Shown here: piece by piece, positions 46,183 to 54,010 of the stretch
Layout: each line of letters opens with the position of its first letter
How positions within the stretch are numbered: the first letter of the stretch is position 1
Source: Parafilimonas terrae
Lineage (GTDB): Bacteria > Bacteroidota > Bacteroidia > Chitinophagales > Chitinophagaceae
Assembly: GCF_900115755.1 (NCBI RefSeq)
Contig: NZ_FOXQ01000001.1
Span: 930,001 to 994,000 of the forward strand
Length of the DNA stretch: 64,000 nt
Direction: 5' to 3'
Program-made: the position numbers and the translations under genes
The notes under the pieces: model-generated
What the model was told of the DNA's origin: nothing
The model's input: only the letters and a program-made list of their open reading frames with translations
The model's database searches: none

Positions 46183-47040
46183 TTATATAAAAATTTCGTT
46201 TGCAATAGCGATGCTTTTTTGTAAAGCTTCTTCATTCAATTTACCTGTCACATTTTTCTGTTTGAAATATTCAATCAAATAAAGCGTATCCATATTACCA
46301 ACAAGTTTATCCTGCGCCATGGGGCAACCGCCAATGCCTTTTAAGGCGCCATCAAATCTTAAACAGCCGGCATTAAAAGCAGCATTTAATTTCTCTTTCC
46401 TGTTGTGAGCGGATGAATGTAAATGCACGCCAATTTCTATAGAAGCATATTTTTGAATTAAAGTGGCGCAAGCAGTCTTTATTTGTTCAGGCGTTGCAAT
46501 ACCAATGGTGTCTGCCAGTGAAATAATTTTTATATCCCTTTGCACCAATGCATCGGCCCAATGCAATAAAATATCTTCATTATAAGTATCGCCGTAAGGA
46601 TTACCGAATGCCATGCTTAAATAAACAACCAACGTCTTGCTATGCTGAATACAAACAGATTGAATGGCTTCAACACGCTGCAAACTTTCTTCAATGGTGC
46701 TGTTGGTATTGCGCTGCTGAAACGTTGGCGATATAGAAAAAGGGAAACCCAAATAAGTGATTACATCGTATTCAGCAGCTTCTTTCGCGCCTCTTTCATT
46801 GGCAATTATAGCAAGCAGTTTTGTTTTTGTATTACCTAATTCCAAATGCTCAATTACTTCCTTCGTATCAGCCATTTGTGGAATAGCTTTCGGCGAAACA
46901 AAGCTTCCAAAATCAATGGTATCAAAACCAACCTGCAGCAAGCTGTTGATATAATTTATTTTTTGCTGCGTTGGAATGAATGCACGCCATCCCTGCATAG
47001 CATCCCTCGGACATTCAATAAGTTTTACGGCATTATCCAT
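46183..47040 (-). CDS. Hydroxymethylglutaryl-CoA lyase
   Basis: 285 residues from the ATG at 47040, giving MDNAVKLIECPRDAMQGWRAFIPTQQKINYINSLLQVGFDTIDFGSFVSPKAIPQMADT, the standard N-terminus of the DRE-TIM lyase family; an upstream in-frame ATG at 47079 would add an unlikely Cys-rich tail. The catalytic loop GIGGCPMAQDKLVGNMDT has the active-site Cys, and GVHLHSSAHNRKEKL supplies metal-binding His residues. It cleaves HMG-CoA to acetoacetate and acetyl-CoA in leucine degradation. Confidence 0.9.
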   Translation of the reverse strand: MDNAVKLIECPRDAMQGWRAFIPTQQKINYINSLLQVGFDTIDFGSFVSPKAIPQMADTKEVIEHLELGNTKTKLLAIIANERGAKEAAEYDVITYLGFPFSISPTFQQRNTNSTIEESLQRVEAIQSVCIQHSKTLVVYLSMAFGNPYGDTYNEDILLHWADALVQRDIKIISLADTIGIATPEQIKTACATLIQKYASIEIGVHLHSSAHNRKEKLNAAFNAGCLRFDGALKGIGGCPMAQDKLVGNMDTLYLIEYFKQKNVTGKLNEEALQKSIAIANEIFI

Positions 47041-47081
47041 TATACAAATGTAAAAGCATTGCCGTGATTGTTGCTGCAAAC

Positions 47082-47115
47082 AAAAAAAGCATCACACAAA
47101 ATGCATGATGCTTTT
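47082..47115 (-). terminator. Terminator after the 192-residue OMP gene
   Basis: Arms AAAAGCATCA / TGATGCTTTT with an 11-base loop. On the minus strand a T-run follows, so it ends the OMP gene transcript (stop at 47137). Confidence 0.85.
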
Positions 47116-47136
47116 CTTCAATATAAAATACAAATC

Positions 47137-47715
47137 TTATAAAATCTTAATGCCTAAGCCAAATTGCAAGGCTTGGCTTTTCCATTTATCAGAATTGGTT
47201 ACATCACTAATATTGTTTAAGCCAATATTATAACGTCCATATACTTTAATTACTCCAACATTTAATTGTGCGCCCAAAACAGCCGCTACATCGCCTCCTT
47301 TAAATGCATCGCCTATTTCTTCGCCAAGTTTCTGATCTTTATTCATTAACACACTAAACTGTGGCCCAAGTTGAAAAGTAAGCAGCTTGCCTGCATTAAT
47401 ATTAAGTAACACCGGTATATTAAGATAATTGAGATGAACCTTGCTACCTGGTTTGCTTAGTATTATATCTGATGAATCTTTATAAGTTGTATTTGTTTGG
47501 CTGAAAAGTAGTTCAGGCTGTATGGCGATTGTTTTGCTTATGCCAAGTTCTGCATAGGCGCCAAGCACATAACCGAAATTATAGCCATCTTTAAATCTTT
47601 GCCCATCAACCTTACCAAGGTTAGCGCCTACTTTACCACCCAGGCTAAACGATTGAGCCGATGCTGCAGCAGAAAGGGCTACTATAAAACATAAAGACAA
47701 AATGATTTTTTGCAT
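47137..47715 (-). CDS. Porin-family outer-membrane beta-barrel protein
   Basis: 192 residues with a signal peptide ending AAASAQ. The pattern SFSLGGKVGANLGKVDGQRFKDGYNFGYVLGAYAELGISKTIAIQPELLFSQ and LNIPVLLNINAGKLLTFQLGPQFSVLMNK, ending in LQFGLGIKIL, is the common eight-stranded outer-membrane barrel family (PF13568). It stands as a single gene with its own terminator. Ligand or role unknown. Confidence 0.9.
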   Translation of the reverse strand: MQKIILSLCFIVALSAAASAQSFSLGGKVGANLGKVDGQRFKDGYNFGYVLGAYAELGISKTIAIQPELLFSQTNTTYKDSSDIILSKPGSKVHLNYLNIPVLLNINAGKLLTFQLGPQFSVLMNKDQKLGEEIGDAFKGGDVAAVLGAQLNVGVIKVYGRYNIGLNNISDVTNSDKWKSQALQFGLGIKIL

Positions 47716-47809
47716 AGAATTGATTTTGATTTTTTGATCTCCAGCTAAAGAGACCGTATTAAAACGTTATAGGTTGCAATAAATTACTTAAAAAAATCCT
47801 AAAGCGGTA

Positions 47810-48175
47810 TTATTCTACCTTTTTATGAAGATCACCTTTGTAAAGATCTCCACGTTTACGTTGCGAGTAAGCATTAATAGAATCGAATAATATTTTATTT
47901 AGTTCGGGATGCGTTTGATAATAATCGAAGCTTTTAAAAAAATCGTCTTTACTAATCTTATATAGCTGTAAAACCTGCACCATATAAGCCGTATTGAGTT
48001 GTTTAATCGAAGTATCTTTTTCTTTTTGTATGGTTGCATAATTACCGGCCTGTAGCAAGTCCCACATAACCAGCTTCATTTTATCAACCTGCATTACATT
48101 GTCAGGAATTTTTTTATCCTCCGTGCCGCAGGCTGAGAAAACAAATAAAAACCCTATACAAAACAAATACTTCAT
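47810..48175 (-). CDS. DUF4296 lipoprotein
   Basis: 121 residues with lipobox FVFSAC (lipid Cys16). The motif IPDNVMQVDKMKLVMWDLLQAGNYA and the end FFKSFDYYQTHPELNKILFDSINAYSQRKRG match DUF4296. Its ATG overlaps the stop of the upstream DUF4835 gene by four bases, showing translational coupling. It is the last gene of the bamD-rpoZ-coaBC operon here, where other Bacteroidota often have recN. Function unknown, envelope location likely. Confidence 0.88.
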   Translation of the reverse strand: MKYLFCIGFLFVFSACGTEDKKIPDNVMQVDKMKLVMWDLLQAGNYATIQKEKDTSIKQLNTAYMVQVLQLYKISKDDFFKSFDYYQTHPELNKILFDSINAYSQRKRGDLYKGDLHKKVE

Positions 48176-49089
48176 TTCATTTCCTGTTTATAAACGCCTG
48201 CATTTGAAATATCAACCGATGCTAAAATTTGCGATGCTTCTGAGCGGCTTTGCGGATCGGCTTTTTTAAATATGCCGATGTATTCCTGCGATTTTCCCTG
48301 CACTAAAAATTGTGCAATCATCGTGTTTGGGTTTTGCTGGTTAAAATCCTGCAGCGATGATAAAGATTCCAGCACACTTGCCCGTGCGCCTTCTTCATCA
48401 TCATACATTTTATCAAGGCCGTCGCGATAATAACTATAAATAATATCGTGTATATTATTGTACTTGGTATTCACCATATTTTCTGAAAGCCAGTAACGGT
48501 TTCTTTGCCCGTCAAAAGGTTTCCATCCGCTTATGCCCTTTGCTTCAGGCGCATTGCTTACAATGTTCTGGGCTTTTAAGAAATAAGGATCGCCGGCTTT
48601 TGGCGAAAAGGAATCATAATCAAACCCCAAAACCATATATGCATAATAAGCAAAGATGGCTGTGAGATTAGCGCTTAGCGCATCCGTGCCCTGCACCCTG
48701 TTCTCATTAAAATTGAGTTGCTGGTATTGAACATATTTAAACTGTATATCTGCATCCTGGTAATTAACCAATGCCGTTTGATACGAAGAATTAAATACCG
48801 GCCTTGCCGCCTGAATAGCTAAACTGGCATTATAAACATTGTCACCATCAACGCTTTTTATGGTAAGAATAAAATTGCATTTTATTTTTTCCTGTGGCTG
48901 ATATACATCGGTTGTCCATTTACGGCTGTTTACAAAATTGGTGAGCTGATTTTGTAAAGTGGTAAATACTGATTTATCAACTGCAGTGCCCACCTGCTGT
49001 GCCAGCACAACAACTTTAGCCTGGAATTCCTGCGCTTTAAGCAGGCTGCAGGAAATGCACATTGTTATTATCAATAAGCTTTTACGCAT
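48172..49089 (-). CDS. DUF4835 / PorD-like secreted protein
   Basis: 305 residues from the ATG at 49089, which overlaps the end of coaBC and gives a good signal peptide [20 protein letters not shown]; a 45-codon upstream extension is an antisense-like artefact. The mature part starts EFQAKVVVLAQQVGTAVDKSVFTTLQNQLTNFVNSRKWT and contains QYQQLNFNENRVQGTDALSANLTAIFAYYAYMVLGFDYDSFSPKAGDPYF, typical of DUF4835. This family includes PorD, linked to type IX secretion and porphyrin-type gliding bacteria; the esterase at 26.5 kb would be a T9SS cargo. Confidence 0.88.
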   Translation of the reverse strand: MRKSLLIITMCISCSLLKAQEFQAKVVVLAQQVGTAVDKSVFTTLQNQLTNFVNSRKWTTDVYQPQEKIKCNFILTIKSVDGDNVYNASLAIQAARPVFNSSYQTALVNYQDADIQFKYVQYQQLNFNENRVQGTDALSANLTAIFAYYAYMVLGFDYDSFSPKAGDPYFLKAQNIVSNAPEAKGISGWKPFDGQRNRYWLSENMVNTKYNNIHDIIYSYYRDGLDKMYDDEEGARASVLESLSSLQDFNQQNPNTMIAQFLVQGKSQEYIGIFKKADPQSRSEASQILASVDISNAGVYKQEMK

Positions 49090-50275
49090 GTATTTTTTTA
49101 ATAACAAGGTCAACAATTTTATTGGCAATTTCCTTTTTTGATGCAAGCTCCATTTCAACATTATCTCCATTGGCTGAAAAAACAGATACTTTGTTAGTGT
49201 CAAACCCAAAGCCTGCATTCGCATCCTTCAAAGAATTTAAAACAATCATGTCTGCATTCTTCTTTTCCAGCTTATCGAGTGCATGCTGTTTTTCATTGTT
49301 TGTTTCCAGTGCAAAACCAACTAAAAACTGGTGCTTTTTCCGGGCGCCTAATGTTGCCAGGATATCGTTTGTTTTAGCCAGTTCAAGCTGCAGGCTATTG
49401 TTTGTTTTCTTTATTTTTTCTGGTGCAACTGCTGCCGGCTTATAATCGGCAACTGCTGCCGCCATTATTTCAATATCCATTTCATCATGCAACTGCAAAC
49501 AGGTATTATACATTTCTTCCGCAGTATTTACATTTATCACTTTAATGCCTTTGTATTTTGTTTGCTGATAAACAGGCCCGCTTACCACAGTAACATCAGC
49601 GCCTTTTTCATATAAATCTTCAGCCAATGCAAAACCCATTTTGCCGGATGAATGGTTACCTACAAAACGCACAGGATCGAGCGGTTCGTATGTGGGGCCG
49701 GCCGTTACAAGCGCTTTTTTATTTTTTAATATGTTCTGCCTGAAAAACTTTTCCTTTAAAAAAAATACGATGTTTTCAGGCTCAGCCATTCTGCCTTCGC
49801 CAATCAATCCACTGGCAAGTTCCCCGGATTCCACATCAATCAAAATATTCCCATATTCTTTTAACGCAGCAATATTTTTTTGAGTGGAAGGATGATGCCA
49901 CATGTCTTCATCCATCGCCGGCGCCACTGCCACAGGACAGGTTGATGAAAGATATATGGCCAGCAGCAAATTATCGCATTGCCCATGTGCCATTTTTGCA
50001 AGGGTATTGCAGCTTAATGGCGCTATCAGCATTGCATCGGCCCAGCGGCCAAGCATTACATGATTAGCCCAGCTATCTTCATTAAAAATATCAATCAGTA
50101 CTTTATTGTTGGTAAGCGTTGAAAGCACGAGCGGAGAAACAAAATCTTTTGCTGCAGGCGTCATTATCACTTTAACTTCCGCACCTTCTTTTACCAGCAG
50201 GCGTGCCAGCAATATGGACTTATAAGCTGCAATGCTTGCGCTTATACCTAATAAAATTTTTTTTCCTTTAAGCAT
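49082..50275 (-). CDS. coaBC: Bifunctional phosphopantothenoylcysteine decarboxylase / phosphopantothenate-cysteine ligase with altered active site
   Basis: 397 residues. The flavoprotein half (1-180) starts [16 protein letters not shown] and keeps His72 (NHVML). Two catalytic positions differ from the E. coli enzyme: the PxMNxxMW motif reads PAMDEDMW (Asp122 for Asn), and the clamp motif ACG reads ASG (Ser155 for Cys). The ligase half (187-397) shows [49 protein letters not shown] and AAVADYKP. It makes 4'-phosphopantetheine from phosphopantothenate, cysteine and CTP in CoA synthesis. The last codons overlap the DUF4835 start. Confidence 0.93.
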   Translation of the reverse strand: MLKGKKILLGISASIAAYKSILLARLLVKEGAEVKVIMTPAAKDFVSPLVLSTLTNNKVLIDIFNEDSWANHVMLGRWADAMLIAPLSCNTLAKMAHGQCDNLLLAIYLSSTCPVAVAPAMDEDMWHHPSTQKNIAALKEYGNILIDVESGELASGLIGEGRMAEPENIVFFLKEKFFRQNILKNKKALVTAGPTYEPLDPVRFVGNHSSGKMGFALAEDLYEKGADVTVVSGPVYQQTKYKGIKVINVNTAEEMYNTCLQLHDEMDIEIMAAAVADYKPAAVAPEKIKKTNNSLQLELAKTNDILATLGARKKHQFLVGFALETNNEKQHALDKLEKKNADMIVLNSLKDANAGFGFDTNKVSVFSANGDNVEMELASKKEIANKIVDLVIKKIHA

Positions 50276-50285
50276 GTTCTTTAAT

Positions 50286-50313
50286 AAAAAATCCCCCGAT
50301 GTACCGGGGGATT
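50286..50313 (-). terminator. Terminator between rpoZ and coaBC
   Basis: Arms AATCCCCCG / CGGGGGATT with a six-base loop; on the minus strand a T-run follows. It would partly separate coaBC from bamD-rpoZ. Confidence 0.8.
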
Positions 50314-50334
50314 AAAAGTACGACTTACAGGCTG

Positions 50335-50676
50335 TTAACGGAAAAGGTCGTCATCATTCTTCCTGTAATAAATTTTTTCATCCAGGAATTCCTGTGTTGC
50401 AAGAATAGCAGGATTAGGCATTTTTTCATAAGCCTTTGAAATTTCTATTTGCTCCTTGTTTTCATGAATCTCTTCAAGGCTGTCTGTGTGGCTTGCAAAT
50501 TCTTCCAGCTTATTATGTAATTCTTCTTTAATAGCAATATTTATCTGATTAGCCCTTTTAGCAATGATGGCAATAGACTCATAAAGATTGCCTGTTCTTG
50601 ACTTAATATCAAACAGGCTCTTTGTTTCAACTGTATTCAGCGTATTAGCGCCGAGTTGTCTCCGTAGTTTGCTCAT
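50335..50676 (-). CDS. rpoZ: RNA polymerase omega subunit (Bacteroidota type)
   Basis: 113 residues. The core TVETKSLFDIKSRTGNLYESIAIIAKRANQINIAIKEELHNKLEEF is the Rpb6/omega helix region, with the usual N-terminal extension and C-terminal tail ILATQEFLDEKIYYRKND seen in this phylum. The start overlaps the bamD 3' end by 32 bases. It helps assemble RNA polymerase. The order bamD-rpoZ-coaBC is conserved in many Bacteroidota, which supports the call. Confidence 0.9.
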   Translation of the reverse strand: MSKLRRQLGANTLNTVETKSLFDIKSRTGNLYESIAIIAKRANQINIAIKEELHNKLEEFASHTDSLEEIHENKEQIEISKAYEKMPNPAILATQEFLDEKIYYRKNDDDLFR

Positions 50677-51478
50677 TATTTCGTGTTTGAAGTTTTTTTA
50701 AATTATTTTCTGCATCTGTTCTATAATTAACGGCGTCTTCAAGCAATTTGCTCTGCGGAAAACGCTGTTCAAAATCGTTTACATCTGCCACCACTTTCTG
50801 GTATCTTTCTTCCTGTTTATCAACCACACTCATCTCTGCATATTTATAATATGATTTGATGGAATTTAAAGCATAGCTGTCACTACTTTCGGAATCAGGA
50901 TAATCATCCATCAAAACAGAAAAGGCAACACCGGCTGCTTTAAAATACCCCAGGTCGTAATAAAGCCTGGCATTACTAAATTCTTTCAGTTCAAGTTTCG
51001 CCCTGCATTGATCAATTATATCGTTTGCTTCAGCAACCTTTTTTGAATCCGGGTGTGTATTTATAAAAGCCTGCAACAGCGCCATTGTTTTTACCGTATT
51101 TGTCTGATCAAGCTCATACTTTGGCGATTGCTTATAATAAGCCATACAACGCATAAACTCCGTTTCTTCAACCTTGGCGCTGTTTGGAAAATTTTCGCCA
51201 TAAGTTTTAAAAAGGTTTTCCGCATTCATATAATCTTTCTGATAGTAGGCTGTGTAAGCATATTTATAATAGATATCTTCAAACCGCGGATCGCCTTTAT
51301 ATAAGGGTAAAAGATCACTGTAAAGCTGTTGCGCTTTACTGTAATCCTGCTTCACATAATATTGTTCGGCCATTTTAAGCTTGTACTCTTTGTCCTTGCT
51401 TTTTATCACCTTACCAAACTTGGAGGCGCAGGAAGAGAGCAGCAATAAGCTTAATAAAATGCCAGGTAAGAATTTCAT
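50645..51478 (-). CDS. bamD: Outer-membrane assembly lipoprotein BamD
   Basis: 277 residues from the ATG at 51478, which gives the lipobox LLLLSSC (lipid Cys17); an upstream in-frame ATG at 51517 would bury it. TPR-like repeats fill the mature part: MAEQYYVKQDYSKAQQLYSDLLPLYKGDPRFEDIYYKYAYTAYYQKDYMNAENLFKTYGENFPNSAKVEE, LLQAFINTHPDSKKVAEAN, YYDLGYFKAAGVAFSVLMDDYPDSESSD and VVADVNDFEQRFPQSKLLEDAVN. It is the essential Bam complex lipoprotein that works with BamA. First gene of the operon. Confidence 0.93.
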   Translation of the reverse strand: MKFLPGILLSLLLLSSCASKFGKVIKSKDKEYKLKMAEQYYVKQDYSKAQQLYSDLLPLYKGDPRFEDIYYKYAYTAYYQKDYMNAENLFKTYGENFPNSAKVEETEFMRCMAYYKQSPKYELDQTNTVKTMALLQAFINTHPDSKKVAEANDIIDQCRAKLELKEFSNARLYYDLGYFKAAGVAFSVLMDDYPDSESSDSYALNSIKSYYKYAEMSVVDKQEERYQKVVADVNDFEQRFPQSKLLEDAVNYRTDAENNLKKLQTRNNEQTTETTRR

Positions 51479-51629
51479 AAAACGTGCAAAGATAGTTTTT
51501 TCGGGCAAATTAGGCATCTGTTATTCAGTTTTAGTCAATATATCAGTTAATAAAAAGAAAAATCAGGCAAATCTGCGCCATTAAATCTCGCCGGCTAAAC
51601 TATTGAAGCGCTTCCTTGTCGAAATTTGC

Positions 51630-52256
51630 ATGATGAAAAAACTTTTTCTTGTATTGTTTATGTTTTCGTTTTGCACAGCATTTTCCCAAAATAATACTTC
51701 TGCAGAAAACATCCTGGATAAATCTTCGGCTAAAATAAAATCTGCCAAAGGCATAAACGTTAGCTTCTCTTTAACACAAAAAGATAAACAAAACCAGGTG
51801 GTTTCAAATTCCAAAGGCATTATGAAAATGAAGGGCGATAAATACTACATTAATCAGGACGGCAGCGAGATTTATTGCAATGGCCTGCAAATATGGAATT
51901 TCGACGGCCAGGATGAAGTTACCGTTGCTAAAGTTTATAAAGATGATAATGAATTTTCGCCACCGCAAATCTTAACCGGCTTCAATAAAAAAGATTTTAA
52001 TATTAAGCTGGTTTCTTCAGCAGGAAATAATTACCAGGTATTATTAACGCCGCTTGACAAACGGCAGAATTTTAAAGAAATTACACTTTACATAAATAAA
52101 TCCACCAGCCTTATTTCCAAAGCATCAGTCGTGAGCAAAATGAACGATACTATCGAAATTAATTTTAATAGTATTTCATTAAATGCTTCATTTGACGACA
52201 GCCAGTTTGTATTTGATGCAAAAAAACATCCCGGCATAGATATTATTAATAATTAA
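51630..52256 (+). CDS. LolA-like outer-membrane lipoprotein carrier
   Basis: About 209 residues from ATG 51630 (ATGATGAAAAAAC; the second ATG at 51633 is equally possible), with signal peptide MKKLFLVLFMFSFCTAFSQ. The mature part AENILDKSSAKIKSAKGINVSFSLTQKDKQNQVVSNSKGIMKMKGDKYYINQDGSEIYCNGLQIWNFDGQDEVTVAKV fits the LolA half-barrel. It would carry lipoproteins across the periplasm. An in-frame TTG at 51603 was rejected. No FtsK gene, a frequent neighbour, is seen. Confidence 0.85.
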   Translation: MMKKLFLVLFMFSFCTAFSQNNTSAENILDKSSAKIKSAKGINVSFSLTQKDKQNQVVSNSKGIMKMKGDKYYINQDGSEIYCNGLQIWNFDGQDEVTVAKVYKDDNEFSPPQILTGFNKKDFNIKLVSSAGNNYQVLLTPLDKRQNFKEITLYINKSTSLISKASVVSKMNDTIEINFNSISLNASFDDSQFVFDAKKHPGIDIINN

Positions 52257-52294
52257 GCTGCGCTTACGTTACAGTTTTTTTGCAGCTTTGCCGG

Positions 52295-52981
52295 ATGAAT
52301 AAAAAAATTATCATTGCTATTGATGGTTATTCATCCTGCGGCAAAAGCACGCTTGCCAAACAATTGGCTAAAGAACTGCATTACATTTATGCCGACAGCG
52401 GTGCTATGTACAGGGCTATTACACTATACTTTTTGCGCAATGAAATTCATCATACCAATTTAAATAAAGTAAGAGAGGCTTTAAAAGACATACACCTGGA
52501 ATTCGTTTTTGATGTGGATGCAGGCAAAAGCGTTTTATATATGAATGATGAGAATATTGAATTGCCTATTCGCGACATGATAATAAGTGAAAAGGTAAGT
52601 GAGGTTGCAGCAATAAAAGAAGTGCGGGAATTTGCAGTGGCGCAGCAACAGCGAATGGGCAATAACAAAGGTATTGTAATGGATGGGCGGGATATTGGCA
52701 CAACCGTTTTTCCGCATGCTGAATTAAAAATTTTTATGACGGCAGATATTGCTGTTCGTGTTGAAAGAAGGTTTAAGGAATTATTCGCTGTAAACCCGGC
52801 CATTACAATTGAAGAAGTGAAGCAAAATCTTGAAATGCGGGATTACATTGACAGCAACCGGGAAATAAGCCCGTTAAGAAAAGCTGAAGATGCTGTTGTT
52901 TTAAACAACAGCGACCTTACAATGGCACAGCAATTGAAAATAGCTTTGCAATGGGCCAGGGAAAAAATTGATTTGGTATAA
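52295..52981 (+). CDS. cmk: Cytidylate kinase
   Basis: 228 residues. P-loop AIDGYSSCGKSTLAKQLAKEL (7-27), ADSGAMYRAIT, VMDGRDIGTTVFPHAELKIFMTADIAVRVERR and MRDYIDSNREISPLRKAEDAVVLNNSDLT are the cmk signatures. It phosphorylates CMP and dCMP. ATG 52295 is chosen because it lies just before IIIAIDGYSSCGKST; an in-frame TTG at 52280 is upstream. The unknown gene at 53004 follows by 22 bases. Confidence 0.94.
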   Translation: MNKKIIIAIDGYSSCGKSTLAKQLAKELHYIYADSGAMYRAITLYFLRNEIHHTNLNKVREALKDIHLEFVFDVDAGKSVLYMNDENIELPIRDMIISEKVSEVAAIKEVREFAVAQQQRMGNNKGIVMDGRDIGTTVFPHAELKIFMTADIAVRVERRFKELFAVNPAITIEEVKQNLEMRDYIDSNREISPLRKAEDAVVLNNSDLTMAQQLKIALQWAREKIDLV

Positions 52982-53003
52982 AAGATGAACAAGGATTTAT
53001 ATT

Positions 53004-53570
53004 ATGCATGAGATAGAACCATTTTATAACTGGAGACATATATATACTTCGGAGGAAGACCCGAAATCGCCTTTTTACGGGCGTATGTACAGTGAATTTG
53101 AATATTCCCAAACGGTTTATAATTACTACATACATCCGCAATGGGATGAATTTGGCAGCCGCACTTTATACCTGAAAATAATTTATGCAGATTATGAATC
53201 AGGTTATGCCATTATTGAAATGATTGGTGAATGGAACGACGCTATTGAAAATGATATAATGACCTTAAAACGGGATGTGATTGATGTGATGATGGGCAAT
53301 GGCATAAATAAGTTTATTCTCATTACAGAAAACGTTTTGAATTTTCACAGCGGCGATAAAGATTATTATCAGGAATGGGCTGAAGAAAATGAAGATTCCA
53401 GCGGATGGGCTGTTGCTTTAAACATGAGCGAGCCTGCCCAGTATGACTTTCACAGGAAAAAAATCGATCAATATATTGAATTGATAGAATTGCCCGAATG
53501 GCGTGTTTATAAACCCTATCATCTATTTAAAAAAGTGGACAGTTTACTGCATAACAGGCTGCCCGGTTAA
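53004..53570 (+). CDS. Conserved hypothetical protein downstream of cmk
   Basis: 188 residues, soluble, acidic, rich in aromatic residues (EPFYNWRHIYTSEEDPKSPFYGRMYSEFEYSQTVYNYYIHPQWDEFG, LYLKIIYADYESGYAIIEMIGEWNDAIENDIMTLKRDVIDVMMGNGINKFILITENVLNFHSGDKDYYQEW). The pattern resembles a conserved protein of Bacteroidota with no known function. It starts 22 bases after cmk on the same strand and is probably in its transcript. Confidence 0.75.
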   Translation: MHEIEPFYNWRHIYTSEEDPKSPFYGRMYSEFEYSQTVYNYYIHPQWDEFGSRTLYLKIIYADYESGYAIIEMIGEWNDAIENDIMTLKRDVIDVMMGNGINKFILITENVLNFHSGDKDYYQEWAEENEDSSGWAVALNMSEPAQYDFHRKKIDQYIELIELPEWRVYKPYHLFKKVDSLLHNRLPG

Positions 53571-53671
53571 GCCTGCAACTTATTTATACAAGTACTTACA
53601 TAAATTATGTAACCACTTATATATTATCATTTCCTTCACGATTGGATGTTTATTCATACCAATAAAGTGTG

Positions 53672-53679
53672 TATATTTG
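53672..53679 (+). promoter_or_regulatory. -7 box of the 63-residue protein gene
   Basis: TATATTTG followed by CAGCGCC is an exact TAnnTTTG match, 109 bases upstream of the ATG at 53789. The leader between them holds an AAGCAT/ATGCTT hairpin with TTTT near 53715-53735. Confidence 0.6.
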
Positions 53680-53788
53680 CAGCGCCAACATAAAAATTAA
53701 ATTTTATATGTTAGCAAGCATAAATAAATGCTTTTAGCTCTTTCGCATTGCCTGCTATATAGAAAGATTTTTGACTAAATGAACAATT

Positions 53789-53980
53789 ATGAAACACGAA
53801 ACAAGCAATTCGAAAGTGTATCTTGACCATGAAGAACTAAACACACTTGTAACCCAAGTAAAAGAAACAGTGGCAGCCGGAATTAACAACGAAGTTAAAA
53901 ATACATTCAGCGCTGCTGATCTCTGGAATATTCAAAGAATGAAAACAAGAATACAAAGAAGAACAACATTATGGAATTAA
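53789..53980 (+). CDS. Small basic-tailed protein of unknown function
   Basis: 63 residues: a helical acidic first half (LDHEELNTLVTQVKETVAAGINNEVKN), then FSAADLWNIQRM and an Arg-rich tail (KTRIQRRTTLWN). I recall many short Bacteroidota proteins with an AADLWNIQR-like core but no assigned function. It has its own promoter box and a strong terminator, so it is a monocistronic small gene rather than an artefact. A small regulatory or stress protein is possible but not shown. Confidence 0.75.
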   Translation: MKHETSNSKVYLDHEELNTLVTQVKETVAAGINNEVKNTFSAADLWNIQRMKTRIQRRTTLWN

Positions 53981-54009
53981 AAAAAAGGCGGTTTAAAACC
54001 GCCTTTTTT
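53981..54009. terminator. Bidirectional terminator
   Basis: AAAAAAGGCGGTTT / AAACCGCCTTTTTT hairpin between the convergent 63-residue gene and the receptor-like gene. Confidence 0.92.
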
Positions 54010-54010
54010 A

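Noticed and set aside
49090-49224. 45-codon extension of the DUF4835 gene
   Set aside because: It overlaps coaBC in another frame, and the later ATG gives a proper signal peptide and the usual short overlap.
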